Source: Ramlibacter pinisoli (lineage in GTDB: Bacteria > Pseudomonadota > Gammaproteobacteria > Burkholderiales > Burkholderiaceae_C). Taken from it: a stretch of DNA of 64,000 nucleotides. Positions 17,241 to 26,337 of the stretch are shown here, piece by piece. Position 1 is the first letter of the stretch. Every line of letters starts with the position of its first letter. The translations under genes and the position numbers were made by a program. The stretch is taken from positions 2,384,981 to 2,448,980 of the forward strand of contig NZ_WSEL01000003.1 of assembly GCF_009758015.1 (NCBI RefSeq), in the 5' to 3' direction. Below the pieces are notes generated by a model. The model ran no database searches, had not been told where the DNA came from, and saw nothing but the letters and a program-made list of their open reading frames with translations.

Positions 17241-17691
17241 TCCGATCGGCTCTCCCCTCGCACGCCGGCGCCACGCCGGCTTCACGCTGATCGAACTGCT
17301 GGTGGTGGTCGCGATCATCGCGTTCGCCAGTGCCGGCGTCGCCTTCGCGCTGCGCGACAGCGCCTCCACCCAGCTCGAGCGCGAAGCGCAACGGCTCTCG
17401 GCCCTGTTCGAATCGGCGCGCGCGCAATCGCGCAGCAGCGGCATTCCGGTGGTCTGGCATCCGGTGCAGGGCGGGTTCCGGTTCGAGGGGTTGCCGCGCG
17501 GCGCGCTGCCCGAGCGCTGGCTGAGCGACGCGACCGTGGTGGCGGGCGACGCCCGCGTGGTGCTCGGCCCCGAGCCCATCATCGCCCGCCAGGAGCTGGT
17601 GCTGGGGTCCACCGCCGTGCCGCAACGCACGCTGCGCATCGCCACCGACGGCCTGCGCCCGTTCACGGTCGGCAACGAGGTGGCGCCATGA
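17215..17691 (+). CDS. gspH: Type II secretion minor pseudopilin GspH
   Basis: This is a 158-residue minor pseudopilin of the tip complex. The prepilin site is AGFTLIELLVV, with cleavage after G22 in this model. The start is uncertain: the ATG at 17215 lies inside gspG and gives a 22-residue leader, while a GTG/TTG start nearer the pilin motif is not evident. The rest is a Gly/Val-rich beta-sheet domain with RTLRIATDGLRPFTV at the end. The stop overlaps gspI by 4 bases. Confidence 0.88.
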   Translation: MPTSAPGSSPIGSPLARRRHAGFTLIELLVVVAIIAFASAGVAFALRDSASTQLEREAQRLSALFESARAQSRSSGIPVVWHPVQGGFRFEGLPRGALPERWLSDATVVAGDARVVLGPEPIIARQELVLGSTAVPQRTLRIATDGLRPFTVGNEVAP

Positions 17692-18074
17692 CGACCAGGG
17701 CCTGTCCGCGCCGGCGCCGCGCCCGCCTGGTCGGCTTCACGCTGATCGAAGTCCTGGTGGCGCTGGCCATCGTCGCCATCGCGCTCACCGCCGGCCTGCA
17801 GGCCACGACCTCGCTCACCAACAACGCCCTGCGGCAATCGAGCGTGCTGCTTGCGCAGTTGTGCGCGGAGAACGCCCTCACGAAGATCCGGCTGGCACGC
17901 CAGATGCCCGGTGTCGGCGAGAACCGCAGCGGCTGCCGCCAGGGCAACGTCGACTTCGAGGTGGCCGTCACGGTGGCGGCGACGCCGAACCCGAACTTCC
18001 TGCGCGTCGACGCCCAGGTCTTCGAGGCCGCGGCGCCGGTGCTGCGGCTGTCCACGGTCTTGGGGAGGTACTGA
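17688..18074 (+). CDS. gspI: Type II secretion minor pseudopilin GspI
   Basis: This is a 128-residue minor pseudopilin, part of the GspI-J-K tip complex that starts pseudopilus assembly. An Arg-rich leader precedes the prepilin motif VGFTLIEVLVALAIVAIAL; cleavage follows G16 and Glu is at +5. The conserved ALTAGLQATTSL helix and the short C-terminal domain ending LSTVLGRY fit the family. It overlaps gspH by ATGA and is directly followed by gspJ. Confidence 0.93.
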   Translation: MTTRACPRRRRARLVGFTLIEVLVALAIVAIALTAGLQATTSLTNNALRQSSVLLAQLCAENALTKIRLARQMPGVGENRSGCRQGNVDFEVAVTVAATPNPNFLRVDAQVFEAAAPVLRLSTVLGRY

Positions 18075-18075
18075 G

Positions 18076-18783
18076 GTGGCACGCAGGGCCCGGGGCTTCA
18101 CGCTGGTCGAACTGCTGGTGGCGCTGTTCGCGCTCGCCCTCATGGCCGTGCTCAGCTGGCGCGGGCTGGACGGCATGGCGCGGGCCCAGGAACAGACCCG
18201 GGTGCGGGCCGACGAGGTGCAGGTCCTGCAGACCGGCCTGGCGCAATGGGGCGCCGACCTGGACGCCCTGGTCGAGTTGCCGCCGTCCAACGCGATCGAC
18301 TGGAACGGCCGCGTGCTGCGCCTGACGCGCAGCGCGCCGGGCACGCCCACCGACGGCGTGGTGGTGGTCGGCTGGAGCCGGCGGATCGACCGCGGCGTCG
18401 CCCGCTGGATGCGCTGGCAGTCGCCGCCGGTGACCACCCGTGGCCAGCTCGACGAAGCCTGGCGGCGCGCCGATGCCTGGGCGCAGAACAACGCCGCCAT
18501 CCCTGGCGCCAGCGAAGTGGCGGTCACCGGCCTGCAGGACTGGCAGGTGTTCTATTACCGCAGCGACGCCTGGACCAACCCGCTGTCGAGTGACCAGACC
18601 CAGTCGTCGACCACCACTCCGGCACCGGGGGCCGGCGCCACCACGCCGCCGGCGGGCACGCGGACGGCCACCGTCCCGGATGGCGTGCGCATCGTGCTGC
18701 TGCTGCCGCCCGGCCAGGCGATCACCGGCGAGCTGACGCGCGACTGGGTGCGGCCCACCGTCGGCGGGGGCAAGTCGTCATGA
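18076..18783 (+). CDS. gspJ: Type II secretion minor pseudopilin GspJ
   Basis: This is a 235-residue minor pseudopilin. The start is the GTG at 18076, one base after the gspI stop, preceded by a GGGAGG ribosome site; no ATG is available before the pilin motif. The leader is seven residues, with cleavage after G7 in RGFTLVELLVALFALALMA. The conserved WRGLDGMARAQ and DWQVFYYRS blocks are present, with a low-complexity Thr/Pro/Ala stretch (TTTPAPGAGATTPPAGT) in the middle of the C-terminal domain. The end overlaps gspK by ATGA. Confidence 0.92.
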   Translation: MARRARGFTLVELLVALFALALMAVLSWRGLDGMARAQEQTRVRADEVQVLQTGLAQWGADLDALVELPPSNAIDWNGRVLRLTRSAPGTPTDGVVVVGWSRRIDRGVARWMRWQSPPVTTRGQLDEAWRRADAWAQNNAAIPGASEVAVTGLQDWQVFYYRSDAWTNPLSSDQTQSSTTTPAPGAGATTPPAGTRTATVPDGVRIVLLLPPGQAITGELTRDWVRPTVGGGKSS

Positions 18784-19763
18784 CCCGGCCCCGGCAGACC
18801 GGTGCCGCCCTGCTGGCGGCCATGCTGACGGTCACTCTGGTGGCCACGCTGGCATCGGCGGCACTATGGCAGCAATGGCGCGGCGTCGAGGTGGAGGCGT
18901 CCGAGCGCATGCGGCTGCAGGCCGCCTGGGTGCTCACCGGGGCCCAGGACTGGGGCCGGCTCATCCTGCGCGAGGATGCGCGCAACGGGGGAGCAGACCA
19001 CCTGAACGAGCCCTGGGCGGTGCCGCTGCAGGAGGCCCGCCTGTCGACCTTCCTGGCGGCCGACCGCGGGGCCGCCGATGCGACCGGCGACAACGACAAC
19101 GTCTTCCTGTCGGGCCAGATCATCGACATGCAGGGCCGCCTGAACCTCAACAACCTGGTGGAAGCCGGCAAGATCTCCGAGGTGGGCCTGCGCAGCTTCC
19201 AGCGCCTGTTCGAGCTGCTGGGCCTGCCGCAGGCCGAACTCAACCGCCTGGCCGAGAACCTGCGCTTCGCCTCCGATATCAATATCGACAACCAGTCGGC
19301 GGCGCAGGCGCCCCTGATGCCGCAACGGGTTGAACAGCTGGCCTGGCTGGGGCTGTCGCCGGCCACCATCGCGGCGCTGACACCGCACGTGGCCCCCTTC
19401 GTCGCCCTGCTGCCCCGCTACCAGGTGAACATCAACACGGCCAGCGCCGAGGTGATCTATGCCGCCATCAACGGCATCACCCTGGCCGACGCCCAGGAGC
19501 TGGTGGCCCGCCGGGCCGTTTCGCCCTACACCAACCTGTCGGACGCCAGCCGGCTGATGCCCCAGTACGCAGCCGCCTTCACGGAGGGGACGGTCGGGGT
19601 GAACTCGCGCTACTTCGAGGTGCGCGGCCGCCTGCGGCTGGACCGGCTGATCGTCGAGGAGAGGTCGCTGGTGCGGCGCGACGGCCTCGAGGTCCGCACC
19701 CTCGCGCGCGAACGGGCGGCGGTCGATCCCGCGCTCGTGATGCAGGCCGGCACCAGTCGGTAA
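18780..19763 (+). CDS. gspK: Type II secretion minor pseudopilin GspK
   Basis: This is a 327-residue tip pseudopilin, the largest of the set. The N-terminal helix TGAALLAAMLTVTLVATLAS lacks Glu at +5, as usual in GspK. A large alpha-domain follows, with LSGQIIDMQGRLNLNNLV and the helix-hairpin-helix-like VNINTASAEVIYAAI motif typical of the family. It overlaps gspJ by four bases; 57 bases separate its stop from the gspL start used here. Confidence 0.94.
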   Translation: MTRPRQTGAALLAAMLTVTLVATLASAALWQQWRGVEVEASERMRLQAAWVLTGAQDWGRLILREDARNGGADHLNEPWAVPLQEARLSTFLAADRGAADATGDNDNVFLSGQIIDMQGRLNLNNLVEAGKISEVGLRSFQRLFELLGLPQAELNRLAENLRFASDINIDNQSAAQAPLMPQRVEQLAWLGLSPATIAALTPHVAPFVALLPRYQVNINTASAEVIYAAINGITLADAQELVARRAVSPYTNLSDASRLMPQYAAAFTEGTVGVNSRYFEVRGRLRLDRLIVEERSLVRRDGLEVRTLARERAAVDPALVMQAGTSR

Positions 19764-19820
19764 AAAGGCCGCGTCTGGCTCGGCTGCAGAGTTGGCCGGC
19801 TCCCTACAATGGCCCTTCCC

Positions 19821-21032
19821 ATGAGTTCGATCTACGTCCTGCTTCCCCCCACGCCCGTCACGGCGCAGGCCGAGTTCGAGTATCTGGTCTCGTCGGACGG
19901 CCAGACGGTGTCGGTCCATGCACAGGCCGTGCCGGCCCTGCTGCCTCTGCCGGCCGGTGCCGGCAGCGAGGTGGTGGCGATCGCACCGGCCGCGGCGTTG
20001 TCCTGGCACCAGGTCACGCTGCCGCGCGGCGCCGGTCCGCGGTCGCCGCGGCTGCGCGCCGTCCTCGAGGGCCTGCTGGAGGAGCGCCTGCTGGACGACC
20101 CCGACCAGCTGCACTTCGCCGTCCAGCCCCAGGCGGCCGCCGAGGCCCCCGCCTGGGTCGTCGCGTGCGATCGCGCCTGGCTGCGCAGCGCCTTGCAGGT
20201 GCTCGAGATGGCGGGGCGCCCGGCGGCGCGCGTCGTGCCCGAGTTCGCGCCCGAAGGCGAACCGGCCCTGTACGCACTGGACGACCCCGACCTGCCGCAG
20301 CTGGCCTATGCCGGCGCCGACGGCGTGCTGCTGCTGCCGCTGGCCAGCAGTTCCCTGGCGTTGTTGCCGCCTGATTTGCCGGCGGCCACCCCCGTGGTGG
20401 CCGAACCGGCGGTCGCCTCGCTGGCCGAGCAGGTACTGCAACGCCCGCCCCAGCTGCAGCCCACCGCGGCCCGTCTGCTGGCCGCGGCCCGCACCCGCTG
20501 GGACCTGGCCCAGTTCGAATTCGCCAGTTCCGGGCGCGCCCGGACCATGAAGAAGCTCTCGACCGGCTGGGCCGACCTGCTGCGGGCGCCGCAGTGGCGG
20601 CCCGCGCGCTGGGCGGCGGCGGTGCTGGTCGCCGCCCAGCTGCTGGGCCTCAACGCCTGGGCCTGGAAGGAGCGCTCGGCGCTCGCCGCCAAGCGCGAAG
20701 CCGCCCGCACGGTCCTCACCGACACCTTCCCCCAGGTGCGGGCGGTCGTCGATGCGCCGGTGCAGATGGACCGCGAGGTCGCCGCGCTGCGCCAGGTGAC
20801 CGGCGGCATGTCGTCGCGCGACCTGGAGGCGCAGCTGGGCGCGCTGGCGGCGGCGGCGCCGCCGGGCCGCGCCGCCACGGCGCTGGAATTCAACGGGTCC
20901 GAGCTGCGCGTGCGCGGCCTGGCCGCCTCCGAAGCCGAGGCCCGGCCGGTGCTCCAGGCCCTGCGCAGCCAGGGCTACGCCGGCACGCTGCAAGGTGACA
21001 CGCTGGTCGTGCGCGCCGAGGGGCAGCCATGA
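19821..21032 (+). CDS. gspL: Type II secretion inner-membrane protein GspL
   Basis: This is a bitopic inner-membrane protein that links the ATPase GspE to the platform, 403 residues here. An N-terminal actin-like cytoplasmic domain (residues 1-240) is followed by a membrane segment near WAAAVLVAAQLLGLNAWAW and a small periplasmic ferredoxin-like domain. The start at 19821 (MSSIYVLLPP) matches the usual GspL N-terminus; another ATG at 19809 would add four residues, and neither has a clear ribosome site. The end overlaps gspM by ATGA. Confidence 0.92.
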   Translation: MSSIYVLLPPTPVTAQAEFEYLVSSDGQTVSVHAQAVPALLPLPAGAGSEVVAIAPAAALSWHQVTLPRGAGPRSPRLRAVLEGLLEERLLDDPDQLHFAVQPQAAAEAPAWVVACDRAWLRSALQVLEMAGRPAARVVPEFAPEGEPALYALDDPDLPQLAYAGADGVLLLPLASSSLALLPPDLPAATPVVAEPAVASLAEQVLQRPPQLQPTAARLLAAARTRWDLAQFEFASSGRARTMKKLSTGWADLLRAPQWRPARWAAAVLVAAQLLGLNAWAWKERSALAAKREAARTVLTDTFPQVRAVVDAPVQMDREVAALRQVTGGMSSRDLEAQLGALAAAAPPGRAATALEFNGSELRVRGLAASEAEARPVLQALRSQGYAGTLQGDTLVVRAEGQP

Positions 21033-21511
21033 AGCTCCCGCCCAAATGGACGGCCGCCTGGCAGACCCTGGCGCCGCGCGAGAAGATCCTGGCCGGCGCC
21101 GCGGCGGCGCTGGTGGTGCTGGCCCTGCTGTGGTGGCTGGCCGTGGGGCCGGCCCTGGCGGTGGTGCGCACGGCCGAGAGCCAGCACCAGGCGCTCGATG
21201 CACAGCTGGGCCGCATGCAGGGGTTGCAGCAGCAGGCCAAGGCCCTGCAGGCCCAGCCCAAGCAAGGCTACGACGAATCGCTCAAGCAGCTGGAGGCGGC
21301 GGTGCGCCAGCGCCTGGGCACCAGCGCCCGCATGACGGTCAGCGGCGAGCGCGTCACCATCACGCTCACCGCCGCGCCGGCCGATGCGCTGGCCACCTGG
21401 CTGACGCAAGCTCGCATCAACGCCCGCGCCCTGCCGAGTGAAGCTCGCCTGAGCCGCGGCGCCTCGGGCGGCTGGGACGGCACCGTCGTCGTCACCCTGC
21501 CGAGTCGGTGA
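21029..21511 (+). CDS. gspM: Type II secretion inner-membrane protein GspM
   Basis: This is a 160-residue partner of GspL in the inner-membrane platform. A short cytoplasmic tail with WQTLAPREKILAGAAAALV leads into one membrane helix (about residues 25-45), then a coiled region around ESQHQALDAQLGRMQGLQQQ and a small periplasmic ferredoxin-like domain. It overlaps gspL by four bases and gspN by GTGA. Length is normal. Confidence 0.93.
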   Translation: MKLPPKWTAAWQTLAPREKILAGAAAALVVLALLWWLAVGPALAVVRTAESQHQALDAQLGRMQGLQQQAKALQAQPKQGYDESLKQLEAAVRQRLGTSARMTVSGERVTITLTAAPADALATWLTQARINARALPSEARLSRGASGGWDGTVVVTLPSR

Positions 21512-22326
21512 GGCGGGAGCAACCGGTGCGCCGCACGCCGTCTCCCCTGTCCCGCATCCCGCCCGGGCCGTGGGCCTGGGCCGTGGCCGGTGCGGCCCTC
21601 GGCTTCGCGCTGACGCTGGTCTTGTCCATGCCGGCCCGCTGGCTGGCCGACAGCCTCAGCGAGGCGACGGCCGGCCGGGTGCGCCTGCACGACCCCCGCG
21701 GCACGGTGTGGAACGGCTCGGCGCAACTGGTGCTGGCTGGCGGGGCCGGCAGCAACGACGCCGCCGTCCTGCCTTCCCGGCTGACGTGGACCCTGCGGCC
21801 CGCCGTCACGGGCGTGCGCGCGACGCTGCGCTCGGATTGCTGCATCACCACCCCGATCGCCGTGCTCGCCCGTCCCGGCTGGCGCGGCGCCGCGGTGCGC
21901 GTGGGCGATGGCGTGTCGCAGTGGCCGGCCGCCCTGCTCAGCGGCCTGGGCACGCCCTGGAACACGCTCGAGCTGGACGGCAACCTGGTGCTGCGCACGA
22001 AGGACCTGGCGCTGCGCTGGACCGAGGGCCGGTTCACCGTCGCCGGCAGCGCCGAGCTGACGGCCGAGCGCCTCGGCTCGCGGCTGTCGACGCTGCGTCC
22101 CATGGGCACCTACCGCCTCACGCTGTCGGGCGGCGCCGTGCCATCCCTGCAGCTGGCCACGGTCGAGGGCGCGCTGCAGCTGTCCGGCAGCGGCCAATGG
22201 GTCGGCGACCGGCTGCGCTTCACCGGCGAGGCCACCGCCGCGCCGGAGCGTGGCGCGGCGCTTGCCAACCTCCTGAACATCATCGGCCGACCTGCCGGCA
22301 CCCGCTCCATCATCTCCATAGGCTGA
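21508..22326 (+). CDS. gspN: Type II secretion protein GspN
   Basis: This is a 272-residue accessory protein of the secretion system with one N-terminal membrane helix (WAWAVAGAALGFALTLVLSM) and a periplasmic domain. The conserved stretch LHDPRGTVWNGSAQLVL is characteristic. It starts with GTG at 21508, overlapping the gspM stop. GspN is absent from many systems and its exact role is unclear; it may help assembly of the envelope part. It precedes gspD by five bases. Confidence 0.9.
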   Translation: MRREQPVRRTPSPLSRIPPGPWAWAVAGAALGFALTLVLSMPARWLADSLSEATAGRVRLHDPRGTVWNGSAQLVLAGGAGSNDAAVLPSRLTWTLRPAVTGVRATLRSDCCITTPIAVLARPGWRGAAVRVGDGVSQWPAALLSGLGTPWNTLELDGNLVLRTKDLALRWTEGRFTVAGSAELTAERLGSRLSTLRPMGTYRLTLSGGAVPSLQLATVEGALQLSGSGQWVGDRLRFTGEATAAPERGAALANLLNIIGRPAGTRSIISIG

Positions 22327-22331
22327 TCGTC

Positions 22332-24527
22332 ATGACTCTCCGTCGCTCTCTCGTGACCCTCGCCGCCGGCCTGCTGGTCGCCGGCGCCAGTGGCACCCAC
22401 GCGCAGCGGGCCAGCGAGCCGGTGACGCTGAACTTCGCCAACGCCGAGATCGAGGCCGTGGCCCGCACCATGGCCGCCATCACCGGCCGCAACATCGTGG
22501 TCGACCCGCGCGTGAAGGGCACCATCTCGCTGTCCACCGAACGCCCGGTGCCGCCGCAGCAGGCCTTCAACCAGTTCGTCTCGACGCTGCGCCTGTCGGG
22601 CTTCACCGTGGTCGATGCGGCCGGCCTGCTGAAGGTGGTGCCGGAGGCCGACGCCAAGCTGCAGGGCGGCACGGTGTCGGTCGGCTCGCCGCCGGGCGGC
22701 GCGCAGATCGTGACGCAGATCTTCCGGCTCAACTACGAGACGGCCAACAACCTGGTGCCCATCCTGCGGCCGCTGATCAGCCCGAACAACACGATCAACG
22801 TCAATCCCGGCAACAACTCGCTGGTGATCACCGACTACGCCGACAACCTGCAGCGCATGGGCCGCATCATCGCGGCGCTGGACGTCTCCAATGCCACCGA
22901 GGTCGAGGTGCTGCCGCTGAAGAACGCCCTCGCGTCCGACCTGGCGCCAATGGTGCAACGCCTGGTCGAGGCCAGCGGCTCGCCGGCCGCGGCGGCGCAG
23001 GGCCAGGCCGACACCTCGTTCCGCACCACGGTGCTGGCCGAGCCGCGCACCAACACGCTGATCGTGCGCGCCTCCAACGCAGCCCGCATGAACCTGGTGC
23101 GCACCCTGGTCGACCGCCTCGACCAGCCGCGCGACGTGAACCCCGCCGGCAACATCTACGTCGTCTACCTGAAGAACGCCGAGGCCACCCGGCTGGCCAC
23201 CACGCTGCGTGCGGCGATGGCCGCCATGGGCACCGGCACCGGCGCCCTCTCGGTGCAGGGCGGCACCATCCCGACGGCGGCGGCGGTGCAGCCGCAGCAG
23301 ATCGGCGGCACGCTCGGCAGCACCCTGAGCGGCCCGGCCACCACCGCCGCCCAGCCCACGGCCCAGCCGTCCACCGGCGGCCAGATCCAGGCCGACCCCG
23401 CCACCAACTCGCTGATCATCACGGCGCCGGAGCCGCAGTACCGCCAGCTGCGCGCGGTCATCGACCGGCTGGACGCGCGCCGGGCCCAGGTCTTCGTCGA
23501 GAGCCTGATCGCCGAGGTCAACGCCGACAAGGCCGCCGAGTTCGGCGTGCAGTGGCAGAACATCTTCGGCGACAGCAGCAGCAGCCGGATCGGCGTGCTG
23601 GGCACCAACTTCAGCGTCGGCGGCACCAACATCATCAGCCTGCAGCGCGGCGCCGCCGACGGCACCGTGGCGCCGTCCACCGGCATCAACCTCGGCATCG
23701 TCAAGAACATCAACGGCACCTTCTACCTGGGTGCGCTGGCGCGCTTCCTGGAATCCAACGCCGACGGCAACATCCTCTCCACCCCCAACCTGCTGACGCT
23801 GGACAACGAGGAAGCGCGCATCGTCATCGGCCAGAACGTGCCGTTCATCACCGGCCAGTTCACCAACACCGGCGCCGCCGCCGGCTCGGTCAACCCGTTC
23901 CAGACCATCGAGCGCAAGGACGTCGGCCTGACGCTGCGGGTGCGGCCGCAGATCAGCGAGAACGGCACGGTGCGCATGCAGATCTTCCAGGAGGTCTCGA
24001 GCGTGCTGGCCACCTCCGTCAACTCGCCCACCGGCCTCATCACCAACAAGCGTTCGATCGAATCCAACGTGCTGGTCGAGGACGGCGCCGTGGTGGTGCT
24101 GGGCGGCCTGCTGCAGGACGAATACGCGGGCAGCGTGGAGAAGGTGCCCGGCCTGGGCGACGTGCCGGTGTTCGGGAACCTGTTCAAGAGCGAGGCGCGC
24201 AGCCGCAAGAAGACCAACCTGATGGTGTTCATGCGTCCGGTGGTGGTGCGCGATGCCGCCCAGACCGACGAGCTGTCGCTCGACCGCTACGACCTCATGC
24301 GCCTGAAGCAGGACAGCGTGCAGCCGCGCTCCAGCGTGGTGGTGCCGATCAACGAGGGGCCGATGCTGCCGGTGCCGGGAACCCGCACCACCCCGGGCGG
24401 GTCCATGCCGATGTCGCCCACCGCTCCGGTGCCGCCAGCCGCGCCCGCCCCCGCGGTGCCTGCGCCGGCCGCACCGGTGGCACCGGCCGCGCCACCGGCC
24501 CCCGCCCAGACCGCGCCCGTGCGCTGA
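22332..24527 (+). CDS. gspD: Type II secretion outer-membrane secretin GspD
   Basis: This is a 731-residue secretin forming the outer-membrane gate. The signal peptide ends near residue 24 (GASGTHAQ). The N0 domain starts at VTLNFANAEIEAVARTMA; N1-N3 repeats follow (FRLNYETANNLVPILRPL, EVLPLKNALASDLAPMV, VVYLKNAEATRLATTL). The secretin core contains VPFITGQFTN, VGLTLRVRPQI and VLVEDGAVVVLGGLLQDEY. Inserted between N3 repeats is a Thr/Pro/Gln-rich linker, and the C-terminus has an unusual tail of about 35 Ala/Pro residues. No pilotin gene is nearby. Start ATG 22332 follows gspN by five bases. Confidence 0.97.
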   Translation: MTLRRSLVTLAAGLLVAGASGTHAQRASEPVTLNFANAEIEAVARTMAAITGRNIVVDPRVKGTISLSTERPVPPQQAFNQFVSTLRLSGFTVVDAAGLLKVVPEADAKLQGGTVSVGSPPGGAQIVTQIFRLNYETANNLVPILRPLISPNNTINVNPGNNSLVITDYADNLQRMGRIIAALDVSNATEVEVLPLKNALASDLAPMVQRLVEASGSPAAAAQGQADTSFRTTVLAEPRTNTLIVRASNAARMNLVRTLVDRLDQPRDVNPAGNIYVVYLKNAEATRLATTLRAAMAAMGTGTGALSVQGGTIPTAAAVQPQQIGGTLGSTLSGPATTAAQPTAQPSTGGQIQADPATNSLIITAPEPQYRQLRAVIDRLDARRAQVFVESLIAEVNADKAAEFGVQWQNIFGDSSSSRIGVLGTNFSVGGTNIISLQRGAADGTVAPSTGINLGIVKNINGTFYLGALARFLESNADGNILSTPNLLTLDNEEARIVIGQNVPFITGQFTNTGAAAGSVNPFQTIERKDVGLTLRVRPQISENGTVRMQIFQEVSSVLATSVNSPTGLITNKRSIESNVLVEDGAVVVLGGLLQDEYAGSVEKVPGLGDVPVFGNLFKSEARSRKKTNLMVFMRPVVVRDAAQTDELSLDRYDLMRLKQDSVQPRSSVVVPINEGPMLPVPGTRTTPGGSMPMSPTAPVPPAAPAPAVPAPAAPVAPAAPPAPAQTAPVR

Positions 24528-24538
24528 TTGCCCACCTG

Positions 24539-25933
24539 ATGCCCACCCGCTACCCCCTGCCCTACAGCTTCGCCCGCAGCCACCAGTTGCTGGTGGAGGA
24601 CGACGGCAGCACGCCCACCCTGTGGCACGCCGGCTCGCCGGCGCCGGGCGCGTGGAGCGAGGTCATGCGCAAGTTCCAGGTGCGGGCGCTGCAGCAGCTC
24701 GACCCGGCCGCCCTGGCCCAGCGCATCAGCGCCGCCTATGCGCAGGGCGAATCGAGCGCGGCCACGGTGGTCAGCGAGGTGCAGAACGCGGCCGACCTGT
24801 CGCGCATGATGCAGGAGCTGCCGGCGGTCGAGGATCTGCTGGAGACCAGCGACGACGCGCCCATCATCCGGATGCTCAACGCGCTGCTCACCCAGGCGGC
24901 ACGCGACGGCGCCAGCGACATCCACATCGAGCCCTACGAGCGCCACTCCTCGGTGCGGTTCCGGGTCGACGGCACGCTGCGCGAAGTGGTGCAGCCCAAT
25001 CGCGCGCTGCATGCGGCCCTGATCTCGCGGCTGAAGATCATGGCCGACCTCGACATCGCGGAGAAGCGCCTGCCGCAGGACGGCCGCATCTCGCTGCGCA
25101 TCGGCACCCGCGCGGTCGACGTGCGCGTGTCCACCCTGCCCAGCGCGCACGGCGAGCGGGCGGTCCTGCGCCTGCTGGACAAGAGCGAGAGCAAGCTCAG
25201 CCTCGAGTCGGTGGGCATGACCGGCGACACCCTGCGCCGCTTCCTCGGCCTGATCTCGCAGCCGCACGGCATCATCCTCGTGACCGGGCCCACCGGCTCG
25301 GGAAAGACCACCACGCTGTACGCCGCGCTGTCGCGCCTGGACGCGAGCAGCAGCAACATCATGACGGTCGAGGATCCGATCGAGTACGAGTTGCCCGGCG
25401 TCGGCCAGACCCAGGTCAACTCGCGCATCGAGCTCGACTTCGCCAAGGCCCTGCGCGCCATCCTGCGCCAGGACCCCGACATCATCATGATCGGCGAGAT
25501 CCGCGACTACGAGACCGCCCAGATCGCGATCCAGGCCTCGCTCACCGGCCACCTGGTGCTGGCCACGCTGCACACCAACGACGCCGCCAGCGCGGTCACC
25601 CGCCTGACCGACATGGGGGTCGAGCCCTTCCTGCTCAGCTCCTCCCTGCTGGGCGTGCTGGCCCAGCGGCTGGTGCGCAAGCTCTGTCCCGTGTGCCACG
25701 GCAGCGGCTGCGCCGCCTGCGGCACCACCGGCTACCAGGGCCGCACGGGGGTGTTCGAGCTGATGACCGCCAGCGACGCGATCCGCGCTCAGATCCACGG
25801 CCGGTCGTCCGAGGCCGAGATCCGCGAGGCCGCCCTGGCCGCCGGCATGACCCTGATGCGCGACGACGGCGAGCGGCTGGTGCGCGAGGGCATCACCTCG
25901 CGCGAGGAACTGCTGCGCGTCACGCGCGACTAG
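24539..25933 (+). CDS. gspE: Type II secretion ATPase GspE
   Basis: This 464-residue cytoplasmic hexameric ATPase drives pseudopilus assembly. Walker A is GPTGSGKTTTLY, the Asp box is in MTVEDPIEYELPGVGQTQVN, Walker B is IIMIGEIRD and the His box is LATLHTNDAASAV. A tetracysteine zinc site is seen in CPVCHGSGCAAC (C-X2-C-X4-C-X2-C). The N1E domain is short. In many clusters gspF follows; here the next genes are on the other strand and gspF is absent. The 3' end overlaps a small minus-strand gene by 14 bases. Confidence 0.96.
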   Translation: MPTRYPLPYSFARSHQLLVEDDGSTPTLWHAGSPAPGAWSEVMRKFQVRALQQLDPAALAQRISAAYAQGESSAATVVSEVQNAADLSRMMQELPAVEDLLETSDDAPIIRMLNALLTQAARDGASDIHIEPYERHSSVRFRVDGTLREVVQPNRALHAALISRLKIMADLDIAEKRLPQDGRISLRIGTRAVDVRVSTLPSAHGERAVLRLLDKSESKLSLESVGMTGDTLRRFLGLISQPHGIILVTGPTGSGKTTTLYAALSRLDASSSNIMTVEDPIEYELPGVGQTQVNSRIELDFAKALRAILRQDPDIIMIGEIRDYETAQIAIQASLTGHLVLATLHTNDAASAVTRLTDMGVEPFLLSSSLLGVLAQRLVRKLCPVCHGSGCAACGTTGYQGRTGVFELMTASDAIRAQIHGRSSEAEIREAALAAGMTLMRDDGERLVREGITSREELLRVTRD

Positions 25934-26102
25934 CGCCGCCCACCCGTTCCGGCACACCCGGCTTGCCGGGCAGTTCCACCGGCACCTGGTCGCGCCCGCC
26001 CTCCGAGGGCGGCATCCTGGGCTTCTCGTCCCCCGGCTGCGGGTCGGGGTTGTTCACCGGCGGCACGGACTCCGGCGCCGGGACGTCGTGCAGGCGCTGC
26101 AT
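25920..26102 (-). CDS. Small Pro-rich hypothetical protein (60 aa)
   Basis: This is a 60-residue unrecognised protein with no membrane segment and many Pro, Glu and Asp residues (PPVNNPDPQPGDEKPRMPP). The evidence for it is a strong ribosome site, GGAGGTGAG directly before the ATG at 26102, and its position one base after the stop of the 77-residue gene upstream (TGAGATG). Its 3' end overlaps the last codons of gspE on the other strand. The composition suggests a disordered protein. Function unknown. Confidence 0.5.
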   Translation of the reverse strand: MQRLHDVPAPESVPPVNNPDPQPGDEKPRMPPSEGGRDQVPVELPGKPGVPERVGGASRA

Positions 26103-26103
26103 C

Positions 26104-26337
26104 TCACCTCCGCTCGCCCTGGTCGGTGATGCCCGGGCCGCTGTCGACCACGGGATCCTCGTCCTCGTCCTCGATGTCGGCCGCCATGATCTGCGGCCGC
26201 TCGGGCAGGCCGGGGCGTTGCGAGATGTCCGGCTTGGGGGCCTCCACGCGGCGGCCGCCCGGCACGGCCTGCGGAATGACTTGCGCTTCGGACCGGCGCT
26301 CCATGTCGAGCGGGTCGGGGGTGGTGTCGGTGGGCAT
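26104..26337 (-). CDS. Small acidic hypothetical protein (77 aa)
   Basis: This is a 77-residue unrecognised protein with a GGAGGA ribosome site six bases before the ATG at 26337. It is hydrophilic, with an Arg/Pro-rich middle (PGGRRVEAPKPDISQRPGLP) and an acidic C-terminal run (ADIEDEDEDPVVDSG). No signal or membrane segment is visible. It forms a two-gene unit with the 60-residue gene downstream. Nothing in the neighbourhood tells what it does; the strong ribosome sites of both genes argue that they are real. Confidence 0.55.
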   Translation of the reverse strand: MPTDTTPDPLDMERRSEAQVIPQAVPGGRRVEAPKPDISQRPGLPERPQIMAADIEDEDEDPVVDSGPGITDQGERR

